15,044 bases of DNA, taken from positions 1-15,044 of the forward strand of contig CAZJWJ010000114.1 in the NCBI GenBank assembly GCA_964549495.1. Direction: 5' to 3'. Within the stretch, counting starts at the first letter, position 1. Every line of letters starts with the position of its first letter. The position numbers were made by a program, and so were the translations under genes. The notes below the pieces were generated by a model that made no database searches, had not been told where the DNA came from, and was given only the letters and a program-made list of their open reading frames with translations. The stretch comes from JACKBJ01 sp964549495. Its GTDB lineage: Bacteria; Chloroflexota; Anaerolineae; Epilineales; Epilineaceae. Positions 14,864 through 15,044 of the stretch are shown here, piece by piece.

Positions 14864-15044
14864 GTGCCCCGCAATGCTCGCATCCTCCAATTCCTGGCCG
14901 CACTGGCCTCCGTCGTCGTCTTCGGCCTGATGCTCACCGCCGCAGGCCGGCTGCTCTTGGGCGGCCCGACCATGGACCGCGTCCTGGCCGCCCTTCCCTT
15001 GCCGGCCAGCGATCGCGTCGAGCCGTCGCCTTTCGAGAACGGCG
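14864..15044 (+). CDS. Membrane-anchored or exported protein, N-terminal fragment
   Basis: The GTG at 14864 follows AGGAG (14851-14855) with an 8-nt spacer. The 60 visible residues start MPRNARILQF, followed by a long hydrophobic stretch (about 8-34), then PLPASDRVEPSPFENG and the window edge. This looks like an uncleaved anchor or signal peptide followed by an extracytoplasmic region. The family cannot be named from this fragment. It is divergent from the double-VWA gene and has its own promoter and a roughly 100-nt leader. Confidence 0.7.
   Translation, partial: MPRNARILQFLAALASVVVFGLMLTAAGRLLLGGPTMDRVLAALPLPASDRVEPSPFENG

Overview
The window looks like a high-GC chromosome segment from a Chloroflexota-type bacterium. 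The clues are several secreted proteins that combine beta-propellers, Thr/Pro-rich linkers and a short [YF]-L-P-[LIY]-[LV] segment before a von Willebrand A (VWA) domain or near the C-terminus, a style I associate with Anaerolineae and relatives. This assignment is inference from protein style, not a database result.

Left part (1-7418). A minus-strand toxin-antitoxin-like pair (DUF433 antitoxin, then a PIN-like DUF5615 protein cut by the window edge) is followed by three plus-strand genes for exported beta-propeller proteins. These are a GWAVG-repeat propeller (877-2952), a propeller-linker-VWA protein (3085-5169) and a lipoprotein with 14 WD40-like repeats (5361-7418). The first two have strong Shine-Dalgarno sites and short gaps, so they may be co-transcribed.

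Middle (7419-9400). This is the most unusual region. About 107 bp upstream of and into the lipoprotein gene is duplicated in front of a 37-codon remnant of another gene. The second copy is interrupted by a 159-bp foldback element with perfect 19-bp inverted ends and a TAT target duplication; the first copy serves as the natural empty site. Next comes a lower-GC gene with a C-terminal HEPN R-x4-H motif, a candidate ApeA-like defence RNase. The region ends at a tRNA-Arg(UCG) with its own promoter and terminator, whose 3' end faces the accessory genes.

Right part (9471-15044). The DNA is visibly more GC-rich. Two minus-strand genes encode secreted proteins: a beta-sandwich protein with a long Thr/Pro tail, and an 1183-aa propeller with two VWA domains whose last domain is paralogous to the VWA at 3085-5169. 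A 420-bp divergent intergenic region with a good promoter leads to a membrane-anchored or exported protein cut by the right edge.

Overall, surface or exported propeller/VWA proteins lie on both sides of a tRNA-bounded accessory stretch carrying a probable MITE, a gene remnant and a candidate defence gene.
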